A DNA stretch of 64,000 bases from Phreatobacter sp. (GCF_016793595.1 NZ_JAEULY010000014.1:1-64000); one strand, 5' to 3'. Positions 27,263 through 36,222 are shown, counted from the stretch's first letter. The notes: a model not told the origin generated them from the sequence alone. Translations and numbers: made by a program.

Positions 27263-28024
27263 TCAGCCGGTGGTCCAGCCGCCATCGACGATCAGCGCCG
27301 ATCCAGTCATCAGAGCCGAGGCGTCGGATGCCAAGAACACGACCGCACCCATCAGATCCTCGACCGCGCCGACGCGGCCGAGCTTGATCTTGGTGGTGAC
27401 GAAGGCGCGGAACGCCGGATCGGCGAGTGCCGGCCGGGTCATCGCCGTCTCAATGAAGGTCGGGCACAGGCTGTTGACCCGGATGCCGAGCGGAGCGAGG
27501 TCGGTCGCCATCGCCTTCGTCATGCCTTCGACAGCAAATTTGCTGGTCGTGTAAGTCGAGCGCGCGGCGAGCGCGGTATGGCCCGCCTGCGACGAAATGT
27601 TGATGATCGAGCCATTCACGCCGGCGGTTGCCATGCGGCGGGCGACCGCTTGGGCGGAGAAGAAGGCGGCGCGCACATTGAGTTTGATCACCGCGTCGAA
27701 ATCGGCCTCGGCAACCTCCAGAAACGGGTCCGGACGGTTGGTGCCGGCATTGTTGACGAAGATATCGAAGGCAGCCCGAGCATCCATCGCCATCCGAAAA
27801 GCGGCGAGATCGGTGATGTCGATGACCAGCGTGTCGGCCTTGCCGCCGGCCGCCCGGATCTCGGCGGCCGCCGCCTCGATTTCCCCGGCTGTGCGGGCGG
27901 CCAGCGTCACCGTGGCGCCCGCCTGGGCAAGAGCTGCGGCCAGCGCCACGCCGATGCCACGCCCGGCTCCGGTCACCAGCGCCTGCTTGCCGTCGAGACG
28001 GAAACTTGGGGTCGTGGGCAACAT
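27263..28024 (-). CDS. SDR family oxidoreductase (run member 5, most downstream)
   Basis: A 253-residue classical short-chain dehydrogenase: TGAGRGIGVALAAALAQAG for the cofactor, NNAGTN, ISSQAGHTALA and catalytic YTTSK. It ends with the usual LIVDGGWTTG. It follows the next SDR gene by 18 bp. Its best general match by eye is gluconate 5-dehydrogenase or 3-oxoacyl reductase-like enzymes; the substrate is unknown. Confidence 0.8.
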   Translation of the reverse strand: MLPTTPSFRLDGKQALVTGAGRGIGVALAAALAQAGATVTLAARTAGEIEAAAAEIRAAGGKADTLVIDITDLAAFRMAMDARAAFDIFVNNAGTNRPDPFLEVAEADFDAVIKLNVRAAFFSAQAVARRMATAGVNGSIINISSQAGHTALAARSTYTTSKFAVEGMTKAMATDLAPLGIRVNSLCPTFIETAMTRPALADPAFRAFVTTKIKLGRVGAVEDLMGAVVFLASDASALMTGSALIVDGGWTTG

Positions 28025-28042
28025 GGCAAGGGTCCTTCTGGA

Positions 28043-28825
28043 TCAGCCGAAGGCGAGATAGCCGCCATCGACGGTCACCACCGACCCGTTGACGAAGGCG
28101 GCGCCGGGTGAAGCGAGGTAGACTGCAGCCGGGGCGATATCGTGCGGCTGGCCCCATCGGCCGCTAGGCACCCGCTCCATCAGCTTGGCGGTGAACGCCG
28201 GATCGGTGTGAAGCACCTTGGTAAACTCGGTCGCTGTGTAGCCGGGAGCGATGGCGTTGCAGGTGATACCGAGCGGCCCGAGCTCGATCGCCAGCGCCTT
28301 GACCATCGAGGTGACGCCGCCCTTGGCCGCCGCGTAGGCCGAGATTTGCGCCTTGGGCGACTGCACGGCGATCGAGCCAAGCATGATCACCCGGCCATAG
28401 CCAGCCTTCTCCATGTGCGGGATGGCCGCGCGGGTGCATAGGAACGAGCCGTTGAGATGAGTGTTGATGATCGCGCGCCACTCGTCATAGCTGAACTCAA
28501 CGAAACGCTTGCGGCGCTGGATACCTGCATTGTTGACGAGGATGTCCAGCCGGCCCTCGGCCGCCGCGGCGGCGTCGATACCGGCCGTGACGGCGGCCTC
28601 TTCGGTCACGTCGAAGGCCCGAGCGGAGCCCTTGAGCCCCGCCGCCTTCAGCTCGGCGAGCTTCGTCTCCAGCGCCGCCGGATCGAGATCGTTCAGCACG
28701 ACATGCGCGCCAGCCTCGGCCAAGCCACGGGCAATGCCCCAGCCAATTCCGCGGGCCGAGCCGGTGACCAGCGCAACGCGGCCGGAGAGCGAGAATGTGT
28801 CAGCATGGGTTCTGGCGGTGTTCAT
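28043..28825 (-). CDS. SDR family oxidoreductase (run member 4)
   Basis: A 260-residue classical SDR with TGSARGIGWGIARGLAEAG, NNAGIQRRK (typical of gluconate 5-dehydrogenase-like enzymes), LGSIAVQSPKAQISA and catalytic YAAAK, ending VDGGYLAFG. The acidic NDLDP after the second strand favours NAD over NADP. Spacing of 18-21 bp to both neighbours shows a single operon. Confidence 0.8.
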   Translation of the reverse strand: MNTARTHADTFSLSGRVALVTGSARGIGWGIARGLAEAGAHVVLNDLDPAALETKLAELKAAGLKGSARAFDVTEEAAVTAGIDAAAAAEGRLDILVNNAGIQRRKRFVEFSYDEWRAIINTHLNGSFLCTRAAIPHMEKAGYGRVIMLGSIAVQSPKAQISAYAAAKGGVTSMVKALAIELGPLGITCNAIAPGYTATEFTKVLHTDPAFTAKLMERVPSGRWGQPHDIAPAAVYLASPGAAFVNGSVVTVDGGYLAFG

Positions 28826-28846
28826 CCGACTCTCTTCGCGACGCTG

Positions 28847-29602
28847 TCAGGAAATCGTGAGGCCGCTGTCGACTGCCAGGATATGGCCGGTCGTGCGGAT
28901 GGATTCATCGGAGGCGAGGAACAGGGCCGCCCGCGCGACATCGTCGGGCTCGGCGAGGCCGACGAGATGGCGGGCGGCGATCTTCCGGGTGGTCTCGTTT
29001 TCGGCAAACTGGGCCAGCACCCGCGGCGTGCGGGTGACACAGGGCGCGATCGCATTGACCCTGACCTTGTCAGCGGCGAACTCCACCGCCATCGAGCGGG
29101 TCAGCGCGGAGATGGCGCCCTTTGACGCGGTGTAGGCATCCTTACCAGGCCAGCCCATCAGAGCGACGATGGACGAGGCATTAATCACGGAGCCACCACC
29201 CGAGCGGGCAATCTCGGGGATAGCGTAACGGCTCGTCAGCCAGGTGCCGAGCAGGTCGAGCTTGATCGCCCGCCAGAATTCGTCGATCGGTGCTTCCGTC
29301 AGCGGCCCGTCCTGCAACGTTGAACCGCCAGCATTGTTATAGAGGATGTGGAGGCCGCCGAAATGCGCGACGGCAGCCGCGACCGCCGCTTTGACACTTG
29401 CCTCGTCGGTCACGTCGGTCCGCACGAACAATGCCTTGCCGCCGGCCGCGTTGATGGCGGCGCCGGCGGCCGCGCCGGTTGTCGGGTCGAATTCCGCGAT
29501 GATCACGCTCGCACCCTCTCGGGCGAACAGTTCGGCCGAGGCGCGGCCGATGCCGCCGCCCGCGCCGGTGATGAGGGCGATCTTGTCCTGCAGTCTGGCC
29601 AT
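28847..29602 (-). CDS. SDR family oxidoreductase (run member 3)
   Basis: A 251-residue classical SDR: TGAGGGIGRASAELFAREG, NNAGGSTLQ, NASSIVALMGWPGKDA and catalytic YTASK. IAEFDP favours NAD. It ends VDSGLTIS, with serine where the usual motif has glycine (VDGG). Part of the run of five; substrate unknown. Confidence 0.8.
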   Translation of the reverse strand: MARLQDKIALITGAGGGIGRASAELFAREGASVIIAEFDPTTGAAAGAAINAAGGKALFVRTDVTDEASVKAAVAAAVAHFGGLHILYNNAGGSTLQDGPLTEAPIDEFWRAIKLDLLGTWLTSRYAIPEIARSGGGSVINASSIVALMGWPGKDAYTASKGAISALTRSMAVEFAADKVRVNAIAPCVTRTPRVLAQFAENETTRKIAARHLVGLAEPDDVARAALFLASDESIRTTGHILAVDSGLTIS

Positions 29603-29626
29603 ATCGTTCCGTGTCCTCGTCGCCTT

Positions 29627-30385
29627 TCAGCGCATGTAGGCGCCGCCATTGACGTCGATGGTGGTGCCGCAGATGAAGCTCGCGCCGGGCGAGCAGAGGA
29701 AGGCGATCGGCCAGGCGATTTCGTCCGGGCGGCCGAAGCGGGGGACCGGCAGCGCCTTCAGCGCCGAGGGATCAGCGGTCGCCACCATGGCGGTAGCGGT
29801 CGAGCCCGGCGCGATGCCGTTGACCAGCACTTCCGGCGCGGCGCGGCGGGCCATCCAGCGCACCATGGTGTGCACCGCGCCCTTCGACGCCGCGTAGTGC
29901 AGCGGCGAATGGGCATAGGTGCCCCCAGTATGGGCGGCGACCGAGCCGAGCATCACGATGCGGCCGGTGCCGCGCGCCTTCATCGCCGGTAACAACGCCC
30001 GGGCGAAGTGGGCGGAGGCGCGAACGTTGATCCTCATGGCGGCGTCGAAATCGTCGTCCCACGGATCATCGGTCCACTGGCTGGTCGGAAAGATGCCGGC
30101 ATTCAGGATGAGCGCATCGACGGCGCCTACGCCGCCGCAGAGCGCCGTGATCTCGGATGGCGAGGTCACGTCGCAGGCGACGAAGCTGTGGACACGCCCG
30201 TTCCCAGCAAGACTCGCCAGAAGGTCCGGCGCGGCGGCGCGGTCAGTGAGCACGAGCTCGGCGCCGAGATTCGCGAGTAGGTTCGCGGTGGCCCTGCCGA
30301 TGCCGCCGGCAGCTCCGGTCAACAGAATGCGCTGGCCGGTGAGGTCATAGGGCCGTGACGAGAGCGCTGGTGCTTGAGCTGGCAC
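29627..30385 (-). CDS. SDR family oxidoreductase (run member 2)
   Basis: A 252-residue SDR with TGAAGGIGRATANLLANLG, LNAGIFPTS, MLGSVAAHTGGTYAHS and catalytic YAASK, ending IDVNGGAYMR. LTDRAA favours NAD. Upstream, 30386-30493, is an AT-richer gap of 108 bp that could hold an internal promoter for this and the downstream genes. Confidence 0.8.
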   Translation of the reverse strand: MPAQAPALSSRPYDLTGQRILLTGAAGGIGRATANLLANLGAELVLTDRAAAPDLLASLAGNGRVHSFVACDVTSPSEITALCGGVGAVDALILNAGIFPTSQWTDDPWDDDFDAAMRINVRASAHFARALLPAMKARGTGRIVMLGSVAAHTGGTYAHSPLHYAASKGAVHTMVRWMARRAAPEVLVNGIAPGSTATAMVATADPSALKALPVPRFGRPDEIAWPIAFLCSPGASFICGTTIDVNGGAYMR

Positions 30386-30493
30386 GATGTCTTCTCATGC
30401 AAAATTGCTACTATTTGAGATAATTTACGTTCGATAGATGCGAGTCAGTTGCCCTTGCTGGCGCGCCCGGCTGTTCTTGCGCCGAGCCTGGCA

Positions 30494-31234
30494 TCAGTGG
30501 ATGTGGTAGCCGCCGTTGACGTCGATGACCGTGCCAGTCAGGTATCCGGCGAGCGGACTCGCTAGGAACAGGATCACTCGGGCCACATCCTCGGCCGTGC
30601 CGAACCGGCCGAGCGGGATCGTCTCGCTGATGGCGCGGCGACGATTGCCGTCATATTTGCCCTCCGTCATGCCGGTATCGATAATGCCGGGCGCCACCGC
30701 ATTGGCGCGAATGCCGAGCGGCCCGCATTCGCGCGCGGTCGCCTTCGTAAAGCTGATCACGCCGCCCTTGGACGCCGCATAATGCGACCCGCCAAGTAGG
30801 CCGCCGCCGCGCTGGGCGGCGATCGATCCGAGGTTGACGATCGCTGGATTGCGCCGGCTCTGCTTCAGGTGCGGTAGCGCCGCCCGCGTCACATTGAAGG
30901 TGCCGACGACATTCACCGCCAGCATCCGCGCGAAGTCCTCGGCCGTCATATCGGGAATACGCGTGGGTGCGACGATGCCTGCATTGTTGACGACGATGTC
31001 GATGCCGCCAAGCGTGCGCGCCGCCTCATCGACCGCCAGGCCGCAGGCGACGGCGTCGCCGACATCGAGCACACGGGCGGTCTGGCCGGCGGGCAGTTCG
31101 CTAATCGGAAAGGCGCGGTCGAACACCACGACCTCGGCACCCTGTTCGACGAACAGCCGGGCGGTCGCCTGGCCGATCCCGCTAGGATGGCCGCCACCGG
31201 TGACGATCGCCCGGCAATCCTTCAGCAACGTCAT
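30494..31234 (-). CDS. SDR family oxidoreductase (run member 1)
   Basis: A 246-residue SDR with an insertion in the cofactor loop (TGGGHPSGIGQATARLF), NNAGIVAPTR, LGSIAAQRGGGLLGGSH and catalytic YAASK, ending IDVNGGYHIH. The ATG at 31234 overlaps the stop of the binding-protein gene as ATGA; the longer frame upstream lies inside that gene. The acidic VFDRAF favours NAD. First enzyme of the minus-strand operon. Confidence 0.8.
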   Translation of the reverse strand: MTLLKDCRAIVTGGGHPSGIGQATARLFVEQGAEVVVFDRAFPISELPAGQTARVLDVGDAVACGLAVDEAARTLGGIDIVVNNAGIVAPTRIPDMTAEDFARMLAVNVVGTFNVTRAALPHLKQSRRNPAIVNLGSIAAQRGGGLLGGSHYAASKGGVISFTKATARECGPLGIRANAVAPGIIDTGMTEGKYDGNRRRAISETIPLGRFGTAEDVARVILFLASPLAGYLTGTVIDVNGGYHIH

Positions 31235-32436
31235 TGCTTCGCCAGCGGACAGACGCTCTCGGTCAGAGGTCGGAAAGCCTTGTCTGCCGGTATCGTGGCG
31301 ATCATCTTGTAGTAATCCCATGGCTGCTTGGATTCGGCCGGATTCTTCACCTCGACCAGATACATGTCGTGGACCATGCGACCGTTCGGCATGAGCTTGC
31401 CGTTACGCGCGAACATGTCCTCAACAGGCGTCGCGCGCATCTTCGCCACCACCTTGTCGGGATCCTTGGTGCCCAGTGCCTGCACCGCCTTGAGATAGTG
31501 AAGCACGCCGGAATAGACGCCAGCCTGCGATTCTGATGGCATCTTGCCGAGCCGGTCGTAGAAGCGTTTGGCGAAGGCGCGCGTCTTGTCGTCCATGTCC
31601 CAGTAGAACGGTACGACGAACTGCAGGCCTTGCATCGTCGACAGGCCGAGCGAATGAACGTCGGTGATGAAGGTCAGAAGGCTAGCCAGCTTCTGGCCGG
31701 TCTGGTGCAGGCCGAATTCGCGGCCCTGCTTGATCACGTTGACGGTGATGTCGCCGCCGGAGGCGAGCGCCACGATCTTGGCGCCGGACCCCTGCGCCTG
31801 CAGCAGATAGGACGCGAAATCTAGCGTCTGCAGGGGGTGACGGACGCTGCCGGCGATCCGGCCGCCATTGGCCACCACCGCCTCGCGCATGGCCTGTTCC
31901 ATGCTGTGGCCATAGGCATAGTCGGCGACCAGCAGGAACCAGCTGTCATAGCCCTGGCTGATCAGCGCACCGGTCGCGCCGCGGGTCTGCGAATAAGTGT
32001 CGAAAGTCCAGTGCAGGCCATAGGGGCTGCACGAATCCTCCGTAAGGCGATCAGTCGCCGCATTGGCGTAGATGGCGAGCTTCTTCTTTTCCTTGGTCAG
32101 GTTGTTGACCGCGAGCGCGATTGCCGAATTGGGCACGTCGAGGATCACGTCGACGCCGTCGAGATCGTACCACTGGCGCGCAAGGTTCAGGCCGATATCC
32201 GGCTTATGCTGGTGGTCGGCGAACACCAGTTCGATCGGTGAGCCGAACATGTTGCCGCCCATGTCCTCGATCGCGAGGCGCGCCGCCTCGACCGAGCCCC
32301 GGCCGGAAATGTCGGCGAACGGACCGCCCATGTCGGCGAGCACGCCGAATTTGACCTTCTCGGCCGCAGCGGCGCCGCGCGCCGTCATCGCCAGGGCCGC
32401 ACCCGCGGTGAATGTCCTTCTGGTAATCGATGTCAT
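31231..32436 (-). CDS. Orphan Liv-type ABC substrate-binding protein
   Basis: A 401-residue periplasmic binding protein with a Tat-like leader (TRRTFTAGAALAMTARGAAA). Seen: KFGVLADMGGPFADISGRGS, ADYAYGHSMEQAMRE and a C-terminal cysteine pattern. It is first in the minus-strand operon but no permease or ATPase follows. It may use the LivHMGF system at 10.6-13.9 kb or permeases elsewhere. The ligand probably resembles the substrate of the downstream SDR set. Confidence 0.85.
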   Translation of the reverse strand: MTSITRRTFTAGAALAMTARGAAAAEKVKFGVLADMGGPFADISGRGSVEAARLAIEDMGGNMFGSPIELVFADHQHKPDIGLNLARQWYDLDGVDVILDVPNSAIALAVNNLTKEKKKLAIYANAATDRLTEDSCSPYGLHWTFDTYSQTRGATGALISQGYDSWFLLVADYAYGHSMEQAMREAVVANGGRIAGSVRHPLQTLDFASYLLQAQGSGAKIVALASGGDITVNVIKQGREFGLHQTGQKLASLLTFITDVHSLGLSTMQGLQFVVPFYWDMDDKTRAFAKRFYDRLGKMPSESQAGVYSGVLHYLKAVQALGTKDPDKVVAKMRATPVEDMFARNGKLMPNGRMVHDMYLVEVKNPAESKQPWDYYKMIATIPADKAFRPLTESVCPLAKQ

Positions 32437-32648
32437 GAGCCGTTCGTTCCCTCATTTTTCCCAGCGGCGTCGCCCAGACGGCAGGCCGGCGGACCGGTCA
32501 TGCCTGCGTATCGAGACGTCGGCGCCCCCGGCCGTGACCTGCTCGGGTCGGCTACGGGGCAAGAGCCCCGACACCGGCCCTCGTCGAGTTCAGCCAAAAT
32601 TGGACATAGGATGATTGATAATTCTCATAACGCAAGAAAAATCATGAA

Positions 32649-33524
32649 ATGACATTCGAGCCCGGCTCTGTCACAGAGGGAGGTCTCGCTCCCATTCCAC
32701 GGTCGCTCCCCCGAAAGCCCATGACCAGCCTCGCCAAGATGCTCCGGATTCTCGAGCTTTTCGAGGATGATAGGTCGAATTTCCAGCTCGACGACGCGGT
32801 CGCGGCGACTGGTGCCTCGCGGGCCACTGTCTACAGATATCTCCAAGTTCTCTCCGCCTCCGGGCTGATCGCGCCGGCCACTGGCGGCAGTTTCGTGCTC
32901 GGTTCGAAGATCATCGAGTTGGATCGTCTCGTGCGGAAAACAGACCCGCTGTCGACGAGCGCGCGACCGATCATGGAGGCCGTCAGCGCCCGGCTTGGGC
33001 TCAATATGCTGCTCTGCAGCTATTACGGCGACAAGGTCATGTGCGCTGAGATCGTCTGGCCCGACCACAGCGTCCGGCCGGCTTATGAGCGCGGCCGCAA
33101 GATGCCGATGTTCCACGGTGCCATGGCGAAGCTCATCCTGGCGCACCTGACGCCCTACCAGCTCCGCAACATGATGCTGTGGCATGCCGACGAGATCCGG
33201 GCGGCCGGTCTTGGCGACAACTGGGAGGAGTTTCGCCAGGCCATGGCTCGCATTCGCAAGGAAGGCAGCTGCGTCACCCGCGGCGAGGTGGTGGAGGGGC
33301 TGGTCGGCATCGGGGCGCCGATCTTCGATCCGGATCGGCGGATTCTCGGCAGCATCGTCTTTGCCGTACCCGAGCACCAGCTCGTCGCAATCGGTGAGCC
33401 CGTACTGCGCGCCGAGATCATTGCGATTGCCGCCCAGATCGACGCGGCGATCGCCCACCATGTGCCGGCCGGCACCCAAGCGGTGGCGCGTTCGGCGCGC
33501 CCGAGGCGGGGGCCGCAGGCCTGA
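32649..33524 (+). CDS. IclR-family transcriptional regulator
   Basis: Up to 291 residues. The winged helix begins at SLAKMLRILELFEDD with recognition-helix sequence GASRATVYRYLQVLSASGL; the effector domain follows, with MFHGAMAKLILAHL and RGEVVEGLVGIGAPIFD. The ATG at 32721 would give the usual 267-residue length; 32649 adds an unstructured leader, and neither has a strong Shine-Dalgarno. It is divergent from the binding-protein operon across 212 bp, the common IclR arrangement, so it probably controls that operon. The gap includes AT-rich sequence near 32610-32645, suitable for promoters. Confidence 0.85.
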   Translation: MTFEPGSVTEGGLAPIPRSLPRKPMTSLAKMLRILELFEDDRSNFQLDDAVAATGASRATVYRYLQVLSASGLIAPATGGSFVLGSKIIELDRLVRKTDPLSTSARPIMEAVSARLGLNMLLCSYYGDKVMCAEIVWPDHSVRPAYERGRKMPMFHGAMAKLILAHLTPYQLRNMMLWHADEIRAAGLGDNWEEFRQAMARIRKEGSCVTRGEVVEGLVGIGAPIFDPDRRILGSIVFAVPEHQLVAIGEPVLRAEIIAIAAQIDAAIAHHVPAGTQAVARSARPRRGPQA

Positions 33525-33535
33525 CCCGGTCGATC

Positions 33536-33791
33536 GCGCCGGGCAATCCCATGCAAAACGGCTTCTGCGAAAGCTTCAACGACCGCATGCGCGACGAACT
33601 GCTCAATGAGAGCCTGTTCTTCGGGCTCGACCATGCACGGATCAGGATCTTCGCCTGGGTAGACGACTATAACCTCCGGCGCCCCCACTCGGGCGCTCGG
33701 ATACATCCCGCCGGCGGTCTATGCCGCCAATCTCACCGCCACGGCGCAACCCCGCGCAAAATCAGCCGAGGCTCTAACCGCCCCTGGATGA
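33536..33791 (+). pseudogene. IS3-family transposase C-terminal fragment, frameshifted
   Basis: The stretch reads PMQNGFCESFNDRMRDELLN ... WVDDYNLRRPHS, the end of an IS3-type OrfB integrase, then shifts frame near 33690 to continue ALGYIPPAVYAANLTA before a stop at 33789. Only the part around the last catalytic glutamate region is left and no start remains. It begins 11 bp after the IclR stop and marks the left edge of the island. Confidence 0.75.
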
Positions 33792-33811
33792 CAAATCAGT
33801 GGCAGGTCATC

Positions 33812-33993
33812 TGCGCCAAGCCACCAACTTTTTGGCAGTATCGACCAGCATCAGAAACCACTTGGTGTGCAGACATTCAGCCTTGAACTGCCGATTGAAG
33901 GCCCCGCTGAACGTATTGTAGGGCGCTTTGCCGGGGCAGGAGAAGTCCAAGATGACATCGTTGGCATAGGCCCAGAGGTCGAGGTCGCCGCTT
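33812..33993 (-). pseudogene. Second IS3-family transposase fragment, opposite strand
   Basis: On the minus strand the sequence reads DLDLWAYANDVILDF ... FKAECLHTKWFLMLVDTAKK, a short piece of a different IS3-type OrfB (family: the AYA..V.LDF.RPGKP to WRRDYN segment). Both ends are missing, and it abuts the first fragment 20 bp away on the other strand. The following 33994-34252 shows no gene. Confidence 0.7.
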
Positions 33994-34252
33994 GGTCATG
34001 CTGGCCTTCCTCGTCGGGCTTTGGAATCAACAAAATTCGCCTGAACGGCGCTCCCTGGACTCCAGTCCTCCAACAACCAAGGCAGTGCGGCGACCTTGCT
34101 TCTCTATAATCCGACGTTTAGACATAGCTAAGCTTTGCCTGATCCACGATCTATCCTACTGTGACTTTGAGCATCGAGTTCATTTGACGAAGGCTACGAA
34201 TTTGTAACAGCCAGATCTTGCGACCCTGACCGCGGACATCGTCTCCTCTTTC

Positions 34253-34642
34253 GTGAGCGGAAACCAAGTCCTAGCCTCCGATCTGCCAAACCTCATCGCG
34301 AGCGTTCATACCGCGCTCGCAGGTACGGGCAAATCGGAACCCGCCGCACCACCGCTTGTGGCGGCTGTACCGGTCAAGAAGTCGGTAACGCCGGACTACA
34401 TCATTAGCTTGGAGGATGGCCGGAAGTTCCGGTCGCTGAAGCGCCATCTGCGAACGAACCATGACCTCAGTCCGGACGAGTATCGCCAGAAGTGGGGCTT
34501 GCCTTCCGATTACCCGATGGTCGCGCCTAATTATGCGGCAGCGCGCTCGCAGCTCGCCAAGAAGCTCGGCCTTGGCCGCAAACGCGCGCCAGTGATCGCC
34601 GTTGGCCGGGCGCAGAGCCCGGCCAAACCCAAGCGCAAATAG
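34253..34642 (+). CDS. Ros/MucR-family regulator, zinc-ligand variant and truncated start
   Basis: A 129-residue frame with the MucR/Ros core: [44 protein letters not shown] and [14 protein letters not shown]. Many family members have cysteine where this one has serine (IISLED), so zinc binding may be altered; the two later histidines remain. Family-like residues ([13 protein letters not shown]) lie upstream of the GTG at 34253, and no ATG, GTG or TTG occurs between them and a stop at 34205. The normal start appears lost, so the gene may be inactive or start at a rare codon. Confidence 0.65.
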   Translation: MSGNQVLASDLPNLIASVHTALAGTGKSEPAAPPLVAAVPVKKSVTPDYIISLEDGRKFRSLKRHLRTNHDLSPDEYRQKWGLPSDYPMVAPNYAAARSQLAKKLGLGRKRAPVIAVGRAQSPAKPKRK

Positions 34643-34742
34643 TCAGTCTTTCCGACCTGCAGTGTCAGGCACTGGTATCGTCAATTGGCATGTGGGGAAT
34701 TGGGGCAACTCTCGTCAGCACCTTTCGCCGTGAGACAACGCG

Positions 34743-34970
34743 TCACTTATCCTTCAGCAGTTCCCACGGCTCGACGCCGAGCGACTTCGCAATGCGGGCC
34801 ATGTTGTCGATGCTGATATTGCGCTCGGAGCGCTCGACGCCGCCGAGGTAAGTGCGATGCAGTCCAGCAGCGTCAGCGAGCGCCTCCTGCGAGAGTTCGC
34901 GGGCAGCGCGTAGCTTCCTAATGTTCTTCGCGAGCACGTCGCGCAGCGGTCCAGGGTGGGTCTTCTTCAC
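34743..34970 (-). CDS. Small XRE-family HTH regulator
   Basis: A 75-residue Cro/CI-type DNA-binding protein: LAKNIRKLRAARELSQEALA, DAAGLHRTYLGGVERSERN and the ISIDNMARIAKSLGVEPWEL helix. No other domain is present. Divergent from the GYF-type gene with an 84-bp gap that contains an inverted repeat, a probable self-operator. Confidence 0.85.
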   Translation of the reverse strand: MKKTHPGPLRDVLAKNIRKLRAARELSQEALADAAGLHRTYLGGVERSERNISIDNMARIAKSLGVEPWELLKDK

Positions 34971-34991
34971 CCTTCAAAGGATGGGTCTTGA

Positions 34992-35004
34992 CGCCTTTAA
35001 GGCG
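34992..35004. promoter_or_regulatory. Inverted repeat between divergent XRE and GYF genes
   Basis: CGCCTT-T-AAGGCG, six-base arms around one base, sits 22 bp from the XRE start and 51 bp from the other start. A weaker copy (GCTTTTAAGT) follows at about 35008. Likely bound by the XRE protein. Confidence 0.45.
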
Positions 35005-35054
35005 ACCGCTTTTAAGTATCATTCGACGCTCAATAGACGTCGGAGAATGCTGCC

Positions 35055-35639
35055 GTGACGCTGTGGAACTACGGAGAGGGTGAGGCGGTTCGAGGGCCGG
35101 TCGATGATGCGACCATCCGGGGCCTGCTGATCGACCAGAAGCTCAAGGTGTACTCGGCTATCCAGAACGACGAGACAAAGGAATGGATCTCGGTCGACGT
35201 CTCGGAATTCGCGTCGCTTGCAACATCACTGAGCGGGCTCCGCGCGGCGAGTCGCCCCACAAGGGAGGGCCGCGGCTGGCCGAGTATGACGGTATGGCTA
35301 CCGCTCGTGGGCGCCCTCGCAGGATGGTTTGGCTATGCGTATGCAACCAACCCTAGCTTGCGCGCCTTGTTCGCGAAGCGGGACTTGTCTTGCAGCTCGG
35401 CCTATACACTCGAGCACTTCAAAGTGACCTTTACAACGTCTTCTTTCGCCCGTGCCGGGCATGTGCAGTTGCTGCGGGTCGAACCCTTCCAGAACAGCTC
35501 GGGCTCGGATTGGCCCTGCCGCTCGCGGATGCTGACCACCGACGGCATGTGGCGCAACGTCTACCTGCGCTGGGAAAAGCTCGGCAGCGAGGACTTCCTT
35601 CGATCGCAATGGGATGCAATCGGAACCACGACCCGTTAA
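35055..35639 (+). CDS. Membrane-anchored GYF_2-like domain protein
   Basis: A 194-residue protein of unknown function. Residues ~3-50 (WNYGEGEAVRGPVDDATIRG ... VYSAI) resemble the GYF_2 domain found on bacterial membrane proteins. One hydrophobic helix lies near 78-98 (MTVWLPLVGALAGWFGYAYA). The C-terminal ~90 residues, with three cysteines, would be outside the cytoplasm if the N-terminus is inside. It may be cargo of the island. No stronger function can be claimed. The 208 bp after it hold no gene. Confidence 0.6.
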   Translation: MTLWNYGEGEAVRGPVDDATIRGLLIDQKLKVYSAIQNDETKEWISVDVSEFASLATSLSGLRAASRPTREGRGWPSMTVWLPLVGALAGWFGYAYATNPSLRALFAKRDLSCSSAYTLEHFKVTFTTSSFARAGHVQLLRVEPFQNSSGSDWPCRSRMLTTDGMWRNVYLRWEKLGSEDFLRSQWDAIGTTTR

Positions 35640-35847
35640 GAAGTAAGGGCTGATCAAATCAGAATGGGAAGGCGACCAGTCGCCGTAGGCCTGATTCGGC
35701 GTCTCAGGTGTGCCCAAGCCGGCCCCTTGCACCTGACAATCTGTGAGGTGCAATGCGCCCTTGAAGATCCGAGCCGAAATCGACTGCGGTCAGAAGCTGA
35801 TCTCTGCACGACACACCCTCGTAGAATTGATGGCGCTTTTGCAGCCT

Positions 35848-36222
35848 TTACCGCTCCAATTGAACAGCTCGCACCGCATCCAGCGCCACGAGCGCAGCAG
35901 CTACCTTGGCCCGCGCCTCTTCGATGTCGGCCATGACCAGGCAGTCGTTTCGTTGGATTGCGGCAAGGAAGGCGGCCAGGACAGCGGGTGAGTTCGCGGC
36001 TAGACCAAGGAAGTGGTCGCCGGATGGCGCTCGCTCGCCAGCGAACCAGTTCTTCACAGTCCGCTCATTCGCCCCGGTCCACTGGGCGACAGTCTTGATG
36101 GAAGAGGACTGTCCTCGGAGCGACGTGCGCAGAGCCGTGGAGATCAACTTTGCGAAGGACAACGAGCTGGCTGCTCGCGGCTGTCCCCTTGGAAAGACAT
36201 TGCCCGATTCTGGAAAGGACAT
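35848..36222 (-). CDS. HTH protein associated with the recombinase
   Basis: A 124-residue putative DNA-binding protein. Core: FAKLISTALRTSL followed by KTVAQWTGANERTVKNWFAG, a helix-turn-helix in which WTG-ERTVKNW is distinctive, then PSGDHFLGLAANSPAVL. It is divergent from the serine recombinase with a 69-bp gap. The ATG at 36222 has a GGAGG Shine-Dalgarno. Similar small proteins accompany recombinases in proteobacterial islands, so a role in controlling excision genes is inferred. Confidence 0.75.
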   Translation of the reverse strand: MSFPESGNVFPRGQPRAASSLSFAKLISTALRTSLRGQSSSIKTVAQWTGANERTVKNWFAGERAPSGDHFLGLAANSPAVLAAFLAAIQRNDCLVMADIEEARAKVAAALVALDAVRAVQLER

